A DNA stretch of 64,000 bases from Dissophora ornata (lineage: Eukaryota; Mortierellomycota; Mortierellomycetes; Mortierellales; Mortierellaceae): assembly GCA_025201705.1 (NCBI GenBank), contig MU616569.1:61142-125141 (forward strand), written 5' to 3'. The notes under the pieces are model-generated. The model did no database searches and had not been told where the DNA came from. It saw only the letters and a program-made list of their open reading frames with translations. How positions within the stretch are numbered: the first letter of the stretch is position 1; each line of letters starts with the position of its first letter. The position numbers and the translations under genes were made by a program. This document shows, piece by piece, positions 11,944 to 26,500 of the stretch.

Positions 11944-12786
11944 CTACACCTCCTGCTCGCCATCCGCATCCTCCAGGCTAAACGGTGTGTCCTTCTGCGT
12001 CGCCTTCCTCTCTGATTCTTCCGGCCTACCGCCAGAGTCTGGTGCCTTTGACCCTGCAGACTCCACGAAATCGTGAAACTCATCTTCGTTCGCATCTTCG
12101 TCGTCCTCATCGTCGTCGCGGTATCGACCCCTGAAAGAAACGCTGCTCAGTTCCTGTCCCTCCTCCTCCTCCTCGTCCATGTATCTGACATTTCTGGTCA
12201 TGGGTTTCAATGGCCGGGTCATATCATCCATCTCCTCCCCTTGGCCCCTCTCCTCTCCCTCCTCCTCATCTTCTTGCAACTGCGCTTCAAGGTCTTCCCA
12301 ATCAATTCCAGTTGCGCCTGCCAAGTCGTCTTCCGACAGTGCTATTGGCCCTCGTCCTTGAGCGTTGCGGTTGTTCTGACTAAACATCTGAAGCTGCATG
12401 TTGAGGTTTCGAGGGAGTAACCTCGAAGCGCGCCGGAAGCAGAAGAGCAGGCCAATTAACGAGCACACTGTCACCAATATGGACTAGCAAAAAATGTATT
12501 CCCGGCGACCAAAAAAAAAGGGGGTTGGTTGTCAGTACTTCAACCGGACAAAAAAAACAGGGCCCTGAGTTTTACAAAGTCTAGAGGATGGAAGGTTGAC
12601 GGGGACTTACAAAACCCATGCCCACTGTAGGGTCGTCGTCGTGCAGTCCTCCTGTTCGAAAAGAGTCGACGAGAGCCAGAGGCGTTAGAAAAATGATAGT
12701 CACTGTGCTTTCGCTGCTTTGCAGTAGGCATCGTTCATGCATCTCGTACTTGGCATTGCACCTGTGTCGGACCGTATGGTTGGCAT
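11944..12786 (-). CDS. Small single-pass membrane protein with acidic cytosolic tail (unrecognised)
   Basis: Three exons: 12786-12762 (25 nt), 12651-12611 (41 nt) and 12483-11944, giving about 201 residues. The first intron ends in a CTAAC branch site and CAG. A short lumenal or extracellular N-terminus of about 20 residues (starting MPTIRSDT, with HDDDP) precedes one hydrophobic helix (SILVTVCSLIGLLFCF, about residues 23-38) and a basic stop-transfer RRASR. The rest is a long, strongly acidic tail with several Asp/Glu runs (DEEEEEGQ, DDDEDDEDANEDE). There is no cleavable signal peptide, so it is a type III/signal-anchor type. I do not recognise the family. The two tiny first exons are inferred from splice motifs and phase. 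An ATG upstream at 12903 opens a frame joining the same exon 2, so a longer N-terminus is possible. Confidence 0.6.
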
Positions 12787-13189
12787 TGTGAGCAAGGGTA
12801 TGTGCCGTGAATGAAAAAGAGATGAATGTATAGATGGATATTGTAATGGTTCAAACGGTTGGAAAGGGCGAGGGGCAGGTATGTGGTGAGTGAAGAGGAC
12901 CATGGAAACGAGCTAAAAACAAGTTAGCCCTAACGACCCCTTAACACTGTAAACCGATGCTACTGTGCCATGCAACCTGTCGATTTATATTCATTTCCTC
13001 GCTACTTCTACAACTGTCCTGTCATCATAGATCCCACCGCTTCTGTTGCTCGCTCGTCCTTTGGATTGCTCTTGGCCAATATGTTCTACTATACAACGCA
13101 GCGAAAGAAGAAAATATATGTATACAACAGGTCCGTCGCTTTATCTCTTTCTTAATTTCCAACACACTCCTTAGGTTTCCCTTTCGTCC
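12787..13189. other. Intergenic: promoter of the small membrane protein and 3' end of CK2-beta
   Basis: About 400 bp without a supportable gene. Short open frames here do not resemble coding sequence. Confidence 0.4.
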
Positions 13190-14331
13190 TTAGTTGTTCA
13201 CATCCGCCATGACACCCGACTCTGTCGCCACAGATGAATTTCCATCAGCCTTGGTCTTGTGGTTCTGGGTGTCCCTAGAAGCAGCTGGTGCAGCCGTTGT
13301 TGGGAGTCCTTCAATACCCGCCATGATCCTTGCGTGGCTCTCCTCCCGAATCATGTCCTGGTATCGGTGCTGCTTCGCCACATCGTGCAGCTTGAATCCA
13401 AAGATACGAGGCACATAGCGGTCAGTGCTCTTTGGTGGCACCAGCTGGGGATAGACCTGGAAGAGCATGTGGGGGAAACTGCAGCCGAAATACGCGCCGT
13501 CGATTGAAGCGTGGCGTGTCGACTTTGGGTTGTAGATGTCCTCGCAGCGGCAGCAAAACAACTTTACGGATTTCGTATAAGGGACGTCTGAGAGCGCGAC
13601 CGGAAGGAGAGGGTGGTTGTGGCAGAGGACCCTGGGGCAGCGTCCGAAATCGCACTTCTTGAACTTCTCCAACTGATTTTGTTGTTGTTGTGGTTGTGAA
13701 TTTACGTATCATGGTATGCTAAAGGTTAGCAAAATAATGATAGTAATAGTAAAAGCAGCAGAAGTTCGAGTGCTTGGAGAGGAAAGCCTTACCATCTTTG
13801 TCAGTCCGTGAGTAGTAATGATGAATCGAGCATGGATCAAGCCGTACAGATGACGAGCCGACTTCTCAACAATTTCCCGCATTTCCTCATCGAGGCTCTC
13901 ATCTACAATATCCAGGATCGCATACAATCGTTAGTCCTTCACATCGACGGTAAGCAAAGGCTTTGCAGGGAAAAAATAACCCCTATCATGCCCCTATGTA
14001 CAAAAGATCATACCAAGGTTGTCGGTAATCAAATCCAGTGCCTGCGAGTAGTACTGCACCTCCGTGTTCAGTCCGGTCAAGTTGAACCGGTCCAGGATGT
14101 ACTCCTCGTCAACTTCGCAAAAGTACTCGTTGCCCTTGGTTCCCAAGAACCAGTCGATCCAGTACTTGGTGTAGTCAGAGTCTGATCCACTGGTGTAGTC
14201 ATCCACTATAGAAGACAAGAGAAGGTCCAGCAAGGATGTGAGTCAATATACCATGAAATCTCTCGAGGCGAACGACACCACACAGAGCAAAGCAACAAAT
14301 GTCACTACAGTTGGGCTGTGGCTTACTTACT
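13190..14331 (-). CDS. CKB1: Casein kinase 2 regulatory (beta) subunit
   Basis: The coding exons are the base at 14331, then 14205-14014, 13902-13793 and 13672-13190, about 261 residues. The start codon appears to be split: the A is the last base of a leader exon and TG opens the next exon, giving MDDYTSGS. The acidic N-terminus and [22 protein letters not shown], then LTGL, are the CK2-beta core. [15 protein letters not shown] follows, and the zinc-binding dimerisation motif CPRVLC plus [10 protein letters not shown] lies near residues 113-145. [16 protein letters not shown] and the C-terminal PRIFGFKLH contact region are present, then a variable polar tail. The dimer bridges two CK2-alpha kinases and controls substrate choice in nucleus and cytosol. 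The introns flanking 13902-13793 end in GTAG and TCAG. Confidence 0.93.
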
Positions 14332-15056
14332 TGCGAGGCTGAATTGTTTACAGGATGACCCACCAGAAGAAAGTTGCACAAAGTTGTGCGTTGTGGCAAG
14401 AGACGGCAAGAGGGTGGGTCAGTAAAAACTTCCCCAGAGAAGCATATTGTTTCCAAGTAATAGTCGTCGCTCAGTCTGCTACGAATGTGGCCGCATTGAG
14501 GCGCAAGCACAAAGGGCTAAGAATGTTTTCCATGCTGCTATTTGCTGTCGAAGTGAAATATCCAGTGCCCCAACTGGGCTGCATTGCAAGAGCATGCATG
14601 GCGGCTTGCATGATTTCTCTGCGCCATCTGAAAATTAGCCCGAAAAATAGACTGCATGTGGTTGAGTAAGTTCATACCGTTCTTTCTCAGTGTTCTGATA
14701 AAGCAAAGTAAGGGGTAAAGTGTCAGAGGGTGTGTGTGTTGGTGGAAAGGAGTGTGGATGCGAGGGATGATGCGAGAGTGTGTGCTTGTGTGTGTGGGTT
14801 GTCTCTTATTGCTCGGCAGGTCTTTTGCCTGTGCTGCAGAGTGAAATTTCGAACAACAAAATCCGCCGAACAAGCCACTTTCAGACACACCTGCGGCATC
14901 CAGGGGGGAGAGGGGAAAGATGGTGGCGCGTCTGTGCATGCACCAACTATTGCTCATATTCTCCTGCAGTTCTTATACGCGCTTATACATTTATGCATTC
15001 ATATTTTTACATGCGTGATGTGAGACTATCTGCTCCGCACAAAGCGTTCCATCCGC
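14332..15056. other. CK2-beta leader/promoter region
   Basis: The part next to 14331 should be the non-coding leader exon whose last base supplies the A of the split start codon. Two overlapping donors (GTAAGT at 14330 and GTAAGC at 14326) both leave an A. Further right is a GT-rich tract (about 14725-14810). No separate gene is supported. Confidence 0.45.
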
Positions 15057-17720
15057 TCACTCTGACATCTCTGCGTCGCTTCCCCACTTCTGGTCATCCA
15101 ACCTCTGGTCCTTCAGCTTCGAAAACCCGTCCTCTTCCATCTTCCGCCGTTTGTTATGGTGCCATGCAGCCTGCGCATCAGACGGACGTCCGGCGCGTTC
15201 AAGTCTCGGCTTCTTGTTCGGTGGGAGGATGCTGTAAATGTCATCAAACTGCGGATCAATAGAATTCTCGCCTTCACCGTCTTTCGAAGGGTTCCAGAGA
15301 TCACCAGCACCATCTCCATCTCTTTTGAATCCACCAGGAGCTGAAGATGTCCCCTGTGTTCGAAACACTCTCCGAAATCCAGCGATCCATCGATGACGGC
15401 TGGGTTGCTGTGAGCCTATGCCTGTTGCTGAGGCTCCTGCTAACGCACTTTCTAGATTTTGAGGTGGGGAAATGCCCAGCTCTTGAAACATTTGAACAAA
15501 TTGCGCCTGCCGGAGAGGGTCGCGCCCAAGGTAGACCGCGATGTAGCTATGGACCTCGGAACACTTCTACAGTATGGAACGTGATATGGAGTCAGTCGAG
15601 AGAACAAAAAAGCCTTCTCCTTTCGAATGCGATTCCTCGTACCTTCCCTGATGGGTCTGTGCCGTTGGCCTGTTCAAATTTGAGTCCAGACATCACCACG
15701 CAGGGCCAATCGGCCAGTTCTGTCTTCCCGAACCAGGTAGCAGATGTCGGTACAAGCGAGATTGCCTCCACGACGTTTCCTACAACAGAACAAAAGAGCA
15801 TCGGAAAGATATTAGGGATTACCATTCATGCAATGACGTACAGTGCATCATCATGCTCATTGCTGCCGTACCATTGGAGAACTCTTCCCAAAGTTTCGCA
15901 TTAAGCTGGCCCACCAGTCGAACATCGTCAAGCAGAATTAATTCGGTGTCGGTCTCGAACAGTCGCTTTGAGGGGAGGATGGGTACATGCAGGAAGCAAG
16001 ACTGTATCGGAGCTAACTTTGGGCCTTCATTTGTTGAGCTGCTATCGAACGCCACAGGTACGCGCCAGCCATCTGTATCCATGATTTCCGGAAAAGGCAC
16101 TGGAATCATTGCATCCAGAGTGGAGCCCTCAAATGCAGCTGGATCCAGTTGGGGTGGGCCTTTGAAGAACTTGTGAACCCGCTCGAGAACAGCTGAAGGT
16201 GCATGGAATCGCCTCTGGTCTGTCAAAAGGTGGGCGATTCGCTCCTTGAAAAGTTCAGGCTGCACACTAGGCGTTGCCGGCGCCGAGTGCGGCATGGCGG
16301 CCGTCGGCTGCGTCGCCTGGAAAATCGGTCCGCTGCGAGTCGATGATGCATAGTTAGTTGCAGGGGGGTGCCCAGTCATGGTAACCTGCTGAGACTGTTG
16401 CCGCTGCTGATTTTGAAGAGGGAGACTTTGCACCGTCGGTATCGTGTTATGAGATTGTTGCTGGGGTTGACTTTGAGGATCGGTGAATGACGGTGCGAGT
16501 TGTTGCGCGGTTACGGTGCGTGAAAGGGACTGATTGGGTGAGGACGACTGGTTCTGCTTCTGCTTCTGGACATTGGTCGTGAGTAGTGACATTGATGTTG
16601 ATGATGTCTGAGGAAACAAGACGCTATTCACAAAATCTGCCGATATCTTCTCCACGTCAACCGGTTCGTTGAGTTTGATCTTGTGTTGAAGTCGCCATGC
16701 TCTCAAAATTCTTTGCCAAAGTTCCGGTGCTATTGATATCCGTTGAAGAGCGGAGGGCTGTAGGCTGGTGGAGGCCTGTACAAGCGCCTTGCATACATGC
16801 TCCGAGCAAGGTCGTATTGGTATTGCAGATAGTTCCTAAAGTTGTCGAAGGTGGTAAAGACGTAATATCTTGTCAGCGCGTGTATAGAGTGTGGTGTCCC
16901 TGGGCCGGAAATGGAGCATGCTCGCGGTACGCACGATTAACAGATCTGCGCATTCAATCTAAGGAGAACATCAAAAATGAGTCAGTCATAGGCAAGAGCC
17001 CTCAGCGCCTCTCTATTCTATGTGTCCGCGAGGCTTACCAAGAATGTTCTCCGAGGCTTAAGAATATCCCATTGGCGTTTACAAAACTCGGCTTCGCTCT
17101 GAAACTGGTGGTCGTTCTTCCAGAGTCGTTTGAGGATGATTTCTCTAAATGCCAACACACTAATCTCGAACAATGTCCAATCATGCTCGGTCCTTTGCCG
17201 AGCATGTCCTCGCCTGTGACTCCGTGAAGAAGGTGTGCCGTTTTTAATAATGGACGGGTCTATCTAGAAGGGAAGAGGGAGGGGAGTAAGGACACTAACA
17301 TATTCGGTCAATAGCTGAGCACTGAATGAGCAGAGCGACAAATATGTGTGTCGATGAATGTACTTTTTCCAGCTGCCCCTCTAGAGGTGTCCGTCTCGGC
17401 TTCGAGAGGTCGCTTAAAGTCAAATAATCTGAACTGGCTGGCTCCATGTCGTCCTGTTGTTGATTAGAAAGAACCATCACTACCACACCAACGCGTACTA
17501 CAAGGTTCAAAGTCAAGTCAGCTGACTGGATTTCTGCATCCGTGCGTTCACAGCCAAAGATCCCAAGGGATGATGACCTGAAATTACCAGCTCTGACTGG
17601 GAGCTTCAGCTTCAGCTTGAGCTTCATTGCCTCGAACATGCCGTCAGTCCCAGCCGTCCTAGATGGGATGTCCCAGATAAATGAGAACCTCTTGGTTTCC
17701 ATGGGCTCTGAGTGAAGCAT
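15057..17720 (-). CDS. Unrecognised nuclear-type protein with a bacterial-like helical N-terminal region
   Basis: Seven exons with consistent phases: 17720-17502, 17380-17300, 17263-17039, 16958-16935 (24 nt), 16835-15872, 15779-15643 and 15566-15057, about 719 residues. Residues 100-250 are helical: WTLFEISVLAFREIILKRLW, AEFCKRQWDILKPRR, IECADLLIELSAIPIRP. This recalls the 'E(Y/F)CRxxWxxSRxxxYRxIxAAxVxxxLS' pattern of some bacterial and phage proteins, although that is a weak memory-based match. A Gln/Ser-rich low-complexity linker (about residues 280-400) follows. A second ordered region carries RLFETDTELILLDDVRLVG and ATWFGKTELADWPCVVMSG. The C-terminus has two basic clusters, KKPRL and KRRK, that look like a bipartite nuclear signal. 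The 36-nt intron at 17299-17264 is the weakest part of the model. No function is claimed. Confidence 0.6.
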
Positions 17721-19806
<2,086 letters not shown>

Positions 19807-20092
19807 AGGATTAAAAGAATTAAAACAAACCTGATAGGGATAACATATTACAACGCGCGCAACAACACTCCTTTGCTCAATAGTTTGTTTGTCGTGATCG
19901 GTGATTATTCATGTACTCTTTTTTTTTCTTCAGCACTGAAGTCATATAAGGGATAAACAATAAAACCAAATCCAGCTTGATGTTGGTTGATGGGTGAATT
20001 GAGTTCCAGCGAACTAATCTGAACATGGAGCCGAAGTACAAAAACTGGGCGCAGCCCACTAACAGAGTGTATTTTATTTCCCAGGATCTCGA

Positions 20093-23000
20093 TTAAGAAT
20101 CATGCGGGACAACCACAGTACGAGGCTGTGCCCATAGCTTTAGACTCAACAACGCTGCTACGCCTGCCATGATACCGCCGATGCGAAGCATCACACCGAT
20201 CGTCTCTGGGTTGGGCGGTTCCTCAGATTGGTCACCCGTAGCACCTTGGGGGTTTGGCTCGAGAGCTGCAAACACTACGCTGCTTAGGAAACTGACTAGG
20301 AACTGTGGCAAAACGATGTAGATGTTGTGGATACCGAGCAGTGCGCCCGCTGACGCAGCTTCTGGGGATGACGGATTCGAGTTGCGTGATCTCAAAGATG
20401 GACGACTAGAGGCATCCGCACCTTGGCCGGCTCTGTTAGAGCTGCGTCGTTCTTCTTCACGAGAGCGCGTTCTAGAAATAACTCTAGCAATGGCACTGCT
20501 CGACTTTGTGTTGCGAGGTTTAGATCGAGATTGGGGGCGCGATGAGCGAGGGTGGCCGTCGCCTGTTTGAATTAAACCTCTTTCTTCGTCTTGCCATTGC
20601 ATTGTCAACCTTGTTTCATCATCCTCACTCTCATCGTTGTCGCCACTTGTCATATCCGCCTCATCGTCCAAAGGTGCCGTCCATCCAACCGAGCCTGGAA
20701 TGATTGACGACCCTTCGATTACACTCGGTGATGGCGTGCCAGTCCGACTTCGGAAAGAGTCCGATCTGGCCGCGATCTGTATACCTGGCCGGCTGCCCTT
20801 GAAGCTCGGCTCTGCGGCCCTAATAGCCTCATCCAGACTTTCCCGTGCCTTCACGGGCTGATAGTTCCTCCCATGACTACCTTCCGACAATCGTATCTCG
20901 TCGATTTCACCATCATCATCCTCGTCTTCTTTTTGAAACACCACTTCGACTGAATCTCCTCGCGGAATCTGGCTCGTTCCCCGGACGCGGTCCTGGTGCT
21001 GCTCCTCCTGCATCTGCTGCGAAATGACTTCGCCCAAAATCGAGAACGGTGCCCACATCGAGACTGCCCAGGCAACTCCACAAAATGCAAATAGGATTGT
21101 CGAGCCTTTTAAATCGCGAACGTACCAAGTGCTCACCAACGAGAACGATACTAACCCCAACGACAGTGTATACATCTTAGGCAGCGTCAGTCCCTCTATG
21201 GGAAGCCTCAGCCATCTAGGGAGCTGCATCCTGCTCCATTTTGAGGATCGCTTCATGCCACCTAACCCATTCTCTGCTCCGCTCATGATTCTCGAATTCG
21301 AAAACGGTCCACTTGATCCAGAGGTAATTTGTTCTCCAGGGGATACAAAGAGGGGAAGTAAAATGGATGCAGCCAATGAGACAATCGAATAAATGAGCAG
21401 ACAGAATGATCCTGCCCTCACAGCCGCATCCTGAACGCCATGGACTTGGTCTTGATCAGCTGTATCGTCCGGATTGATTGACACTCCTTTCTCTGACATC
21501 TCACGGGTATAAATTTCGGCGATATAGGTTGAAGAGTAGAATAGAAACGGGAACCAGCCCATCCAAGCAAAGAACTGAACATTGCACAGGTGCTGGATCC
21601 TGGTGGGGAGGTAACGAATTGCTCGAAACACAGTTTTAAATCCCAGTAAAAACTCGTCTAGAGACGACGTAGAGGTCCTAGTGCACGCGGGATACGTTGT
21701 TAAGTTTGGCTGTTGGAGGTACATAGCGCAGTTGTAACCAAGTCAATCGCTACTAGTGTTGTCTTACTCTGTTGGACGAACCATGACCCGCTCGGTAACC
21801 GCAACGCAGGTCAGTCCTACTGTGAAGACCAAGAGCAGACACGCTATGACGCATAGCCCTTTGATTTGCGTATCTCCAAAGGCTGGGATTAACTCTGGTA
21901 TATTGACATTGCCCATGAAGTAGCCGAAAATGCCACCGATGCCCATAAGTCGACTAGCCCATGACGCTGCTGCTTCCTGTTGTGACGACGGTAAACTATC
22001 CACGACCAAGGTCCTGCAGCTTGCTTGAACTAAAGAATCGGTTGAGGTGGAATGAAAATTAGTACTATATTTGACCAGAACAGCGGTCAGATCATACGTC
22101 GAACAGAATAACGATTCTTACCGCAGTTGATCGCGAAATCTAAAAAGTATATAGACCCCACTGCCATGAGAATCGTTGCACGTTCCAGCTAGATTGAGAG
22201 TGAGAAGGAGGGGCCAGTACGATAAGCAAACTGAAGCACAACAACGCGGCTGAAATGAACATGCACAACGATCTCTGTAGACATACACTTGGATAGTCGG
22301 CGCCAAAGATCCCTCTAATAATTTCTCTGCACCATCCGAAGCACAGGAACGACACCACAACTGCAGCTATTCCTGCCAAGAGAAAGGGCCGCCGCCTTCC
22401 TAGTTTGGATGTACATCTGTCTGACAGCACTCCAACTACAGGTTGCATCACCAACCCTACAAAAAAAAATGAGAGCGACGTTCAGCCATTCCACTAGATC
22501 CGATTGCTTGTATTGTGGCTACACAGTCACGATGCCATACCGGAAAGTGGTCCTGCTAACCAGACGAGCGACATCAGTGATTTAGAGAGACCGAGTTGGA
22601 GTAGGAACGGAGTTCCATAAGCCATCTCCACAGACCCTATCAGATTTTTAAGCATGTATGAGCGCATCGCCGGAAATGATATCGTTGTCCCATGAATAAG
22701 CAGGTGCAATTACAGCATCGAATGGACTTACAGGTGAACTGGAGACTGCAAACGCAAGAACGCCAAAGCAGACGAAGCAGACAGAGAAAAGAGCACGCGA
22801 CAGATTTGACGTTAGCAACAGTCCGCTGAGAAGTGTATGATCTCAAGAAAATGATCGTTGAAGCAATGCCTGGCATACCCCGTAAGCGCGGTTGTTAAGA
22901 GGATCATCTGAATTGTCCGGTTGGGTCCCCAGATATGTGCTCGCCCATGAAGACCTGGTCTGCGTTGGTGTGGAGGGCCTCCTTGGTCATCGATATCCTC

Positions 23001-23108
23001 CAAGGCGATGCCAATATCTCCATCTGGGGCAGTGGTGTTCGTTGGGTGGTCATGGGGGGTGGAATGAGTATCGGTGTTGGACTGGGATGTTGGTTGCATC
23101 CCGAGCAT
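20093..23108 (-). CDS. SLC45/Sut1-type sucrose/maltose:H+ symporter (MFS-like)
   Basis: Seven exons: 23108-22879, 22745-22732 (14-nt microexon), 22636-22541, 22456-22287, 22188-22122, 22029-21768 and 21677-20093, about 807 residues. Across the microexon the protein reads TALTGLQFTWSVEMAYGTPF, followed by LGLSKSLMSLVWLAGPLSG and DRCTSKLGRRRPFLL. The last is the RxGRRRP loop signature of plant SUC and fungal Sut1/SLC45 transporters. Later landmarks are FAINCVQASCRTLVVD and FAWMGWFPFLFYSSTYIAEI. There is an unusually long charged, Ser-rich cytosolic loop (about residues 450-720) before the last two helices. It probably couples import of a disaccharide to protons. The start could also be the Met three codons downstream. 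Confidence 0.88.
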
Positions 23109-23503
23109 GGTGTGAATGCAACGGCGGGAAGCAAACTCGAGAGGAGGTTATGTTGAATGCCGAGGAGTATTAAGGCCGTCCTCTCGAGGAACGGAGGGAG
23201 AAGTAAGTAAACGACTGGAACGGGGATGTCAAGAAACTTGCTCAGAGTTATGAATGCAGGGTAGGATGCAGGGTGGAGATAAAATAGGGTGCGATGAGGA
23301 TGAGGAGATGGGGAGAGAGAGAGAGAATGAAGACAAGCAATGACGGGATGCTTCCATCCTCAAACCTGTGTTTGACTTTTTATCCTCTTCTTAGTCTGTC
23401 TGCGCATAGACCACCCTGATCGATGATGGATGATGTTCTACAACATGTATTTCACATGTATTTCTGTCTTCTACCGACAATAACAAAAAACTATTGTACA
23501 TCC
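23109..23503. other. SUT gene upstream region
   Basis: A 395-bp gap holding the SUT promoter (minus strand) and the 3' end of the TFIP11-like gene. A purine-rich stretch (GAGA-type) lies at about 23305-23330. No gene is seen. Confidence 0.45.
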
Positions 23504-26500
23504 TTATCCCTGGCGTGTCCCGCCACCCTTTCCTGCATTCTTTCCTGCGCCTGCAAGGACCATTAGCTCCTCCAGCCCCGTCGGTATCCACGTCCCCGCG
23601 TCCTCTGCCTGAACAAACGCAACCTCATCCGTCATATGCACAAGGATACCACCGGCCGTGCCCGTCGAGTTGCCTCCCAGGCGATACAGCGGTCTGCCTG
23701 ACCGCTCGTGTGTCTGCTTCGTCATCACAAACAGCAATGAGTTCTGCGTCGCGTAGTCCTGCACCAAGTCCTTGAACGACACCGACGCCACCAAATGTTT
23801 CTTTGTTTGCAACCGACCCAGTGAATCCGAGGATGAGCCGTTGACTGAACCGCCAGTCCTGCTTCCTTGCGCTACATCTGCGGGTGCCATGATCTTGAGG
23901 CCCGCCATAGACTGGTTAATCATGTCCAAACCCTGTCGGAACCCTGTCGCCACTCCAGTCTCCTGCGCCAACTCTGCTGGAAATAATGACTTCCACCATT
24001 GATACCACTGCGAGATCTGATCCAAGTCCGGTGTGGAAGGATGTGTGAGCCACAAGTACAGCACCTGGTGCCATTTTGGGAAAAACTCATTGACAAACAG
24101 CGAGCTGAAGGTGGTGCTCGGGAAGAAATGGTGCCATGGTAATACCGCCTGCAGAATCTCGATCTGTTGGTTTCTAGGATTGATTTCAAACATCTGAAGC
24201 CCCTCAACCAGCTTGGGCAACACCGATTTCAAAAGCAATACCTCCATATCTGAAGCCTCAAAAACACCTCTCCAGGGCTCCAGCACGCGAAGGGCGCTCG
24301 GATCGAGCACGTTCCACGATGTGAGTCCCAGCCCCAGTTTCCGACGAATGTCGCCAAACAACTCCTGATCCAGTCGAGACTCCCCTAGAACGGGTAACCA
24401 TGGATGGATCCAGGTATGTAGCATGGGCGAATCGCGCGGACTCCATTGCTCGACTTCCTTGTGCAGCTTCGGCAGAATGAGCTGTGTGATAATGTTGTCG
24501 TGAATAAATGCCGGCAGCAGTGGAGGAGTCCATGCCTCCAGCAATTCAATTACGGGATCGCAGTCACGCGGATTCCACCGGTTGTTGATGGCAGATCTGA
24601 CCTTGGGGAGCCAGTGTTGGTTAAGAAGACTCTCGTAGGCTGTCATTTGCTCTGGGTGCGAGAGTTTGCTGCCGTAAAAGCTGCCTGTATCCCGATCGTC
24701 ATTGTAGACCACCTTGCTTGTCTTGAGCAACTTTTGCCACCTTTGAAACAATCCAGCGCCTAAAGTCGGATTCTTCAGCACATCCCAGTCTCTCAGGAGC
24801 CTCTTGAAACTGTCCTGAATAGCCGCAACGACAACCTGGTCTAGCTGGTAGAGCTCATATTCGACGAAATAAATCCCTGAAAACAGTTCAAATGGGTCCT
24901 GGAATGCCTTAGCGATATAGTCTTCTTTGATCTCGACTACAGCCTCTCCGGTGGTGTCGCTTGTTGCCTGTCGAATCTCGTCCGCAATCTCGGTGCATTG
25001 ATCCGTGATTGTCATCACCTTACTCAATCGCTCAAGGTCGATTTCATCCTGCACAACTAGCTTTTGCATCCGCTGCCCCTCTGCATCCAGCACCTTTTGA
25101 CGAATATGGTCGGCTTTCTGAGTCCTAGCCAGCTGCTCCAGGTCTGTTGTCGAGATATCGGCCATCAATTGCAGATTATGCCGTAGCTCAGGAAATCGCT
25201 CATGGTGAAATGGAACCGAGGAGCTGATCTGGCTTGCCGAAGAAAGTTCTCGCACCTAGGATAAATAAGAAATAAACAATGGTTAGAGTAAGTTCCATGA
25301 TGACTTATCTATATATTGCGCCATAGCAGAGCAAGAGTGTGGAAAACGTACAGTCTTTCCTGTCATATCCAAGATCTTTTGAGGTTGTACTTGCGTCATT
25401 GGCATATCTGCAGACTCAATGTCGCGCTGGATCTCCTCCGCTGTCTTGTATTCAATCTTCGGTCCTTTCCGAGATCCCCGGCCACTCGTCTTCTTCCAGC
25501 CATCTGCCTTGGGCTCCTGTTCCTTCTTGTCGCCGCCTTTAGACTTTTGCTTGCCCGGCTCCTCACCTTCATCAGAGCTGGCTCCGACGCCCCGTCTCTT
25601 TTCTTCAGCACGAGTTTGGTCGGTCTTTTCTTTGAATCCCTTGAAACCAATGCCCATCTTGACGGGTCGCTGCTTTGTTTGAATCGGCTCTACAATACCC
25701 GAGCCTCCCGCACCTAAACCATATCCCTTTTTCCATCCCATCTTTTCCAGCATCTTGAGACCAAATCCGCTGCCCTTGGCTGAGAATGCTCCATAGTCTT
25801 TGTCGACTTTGACTGGTGCTACCACTGGCGTGTCTGGTCTTGGACTAGATACCGAAGCTGGCGAGGCTGGACGCGGCGATGGACTACTTGGGCTCGATCC
25901 GTCTCCATTGAAATTCGCCCTGTTCTTGAAAAAGCTCAGACTGCTGTAATTGTTATTCTTATTCCGCTGCTGGCTCCTTGGACTTCCGTCGACGGGCGTC
26001 GTAGTTCCCGCGTCAGTTGATAGACCCAAACCTGCTCTAATAGATGCCGCCATCGCCTTATTATTGCTGGGGGTACTGCCGGACTCTACGGGACTGACAA
26101 CTGGAGACCCCTGCCCTAAAGAGGGCGTTCCAGGCGCGACTCCAATACTTGGCCTTAGCCCCATTTGCGGCCTCTGTGCTCTATCTTCAAAGGCATCGAT
26201 CTCCTCCTGGTCCCGCTCACGCTGTGCCTTGAATGCATTTTTGCTCTCCCGCTTTGTCCTTTTCCCCTCCTCATCCTCATCTTCATCCTCATGGTCATCA
26301 TCCTCATCCCCGCTATCAACATCCATATTGTCTTCGCTATCATCAACAGAACCGCGCGTTCGACCATCGCGGTCACTATCCATATGTTCGTCGCCCGAGT
26401 CTGAGGAATCTCTGTCGGGTATATCAGATGTCCGTGTCTTCGACTGAGTGCCCGAGGAGGATGCTGGAACAAACTCGAACCCCTCCCGCCTGCGCGTCCT

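Noticed and set aside
12700..12903. N-terminal extension of the small acidic-tail membrane protein from the ATG at 12903
   Set aside because: The frame joins the same exon 2, but the extra 39 residues are Pro/His-rich leader-like sequence; the ATG at 12786 gives a compact protein. Kept only as an alternative.
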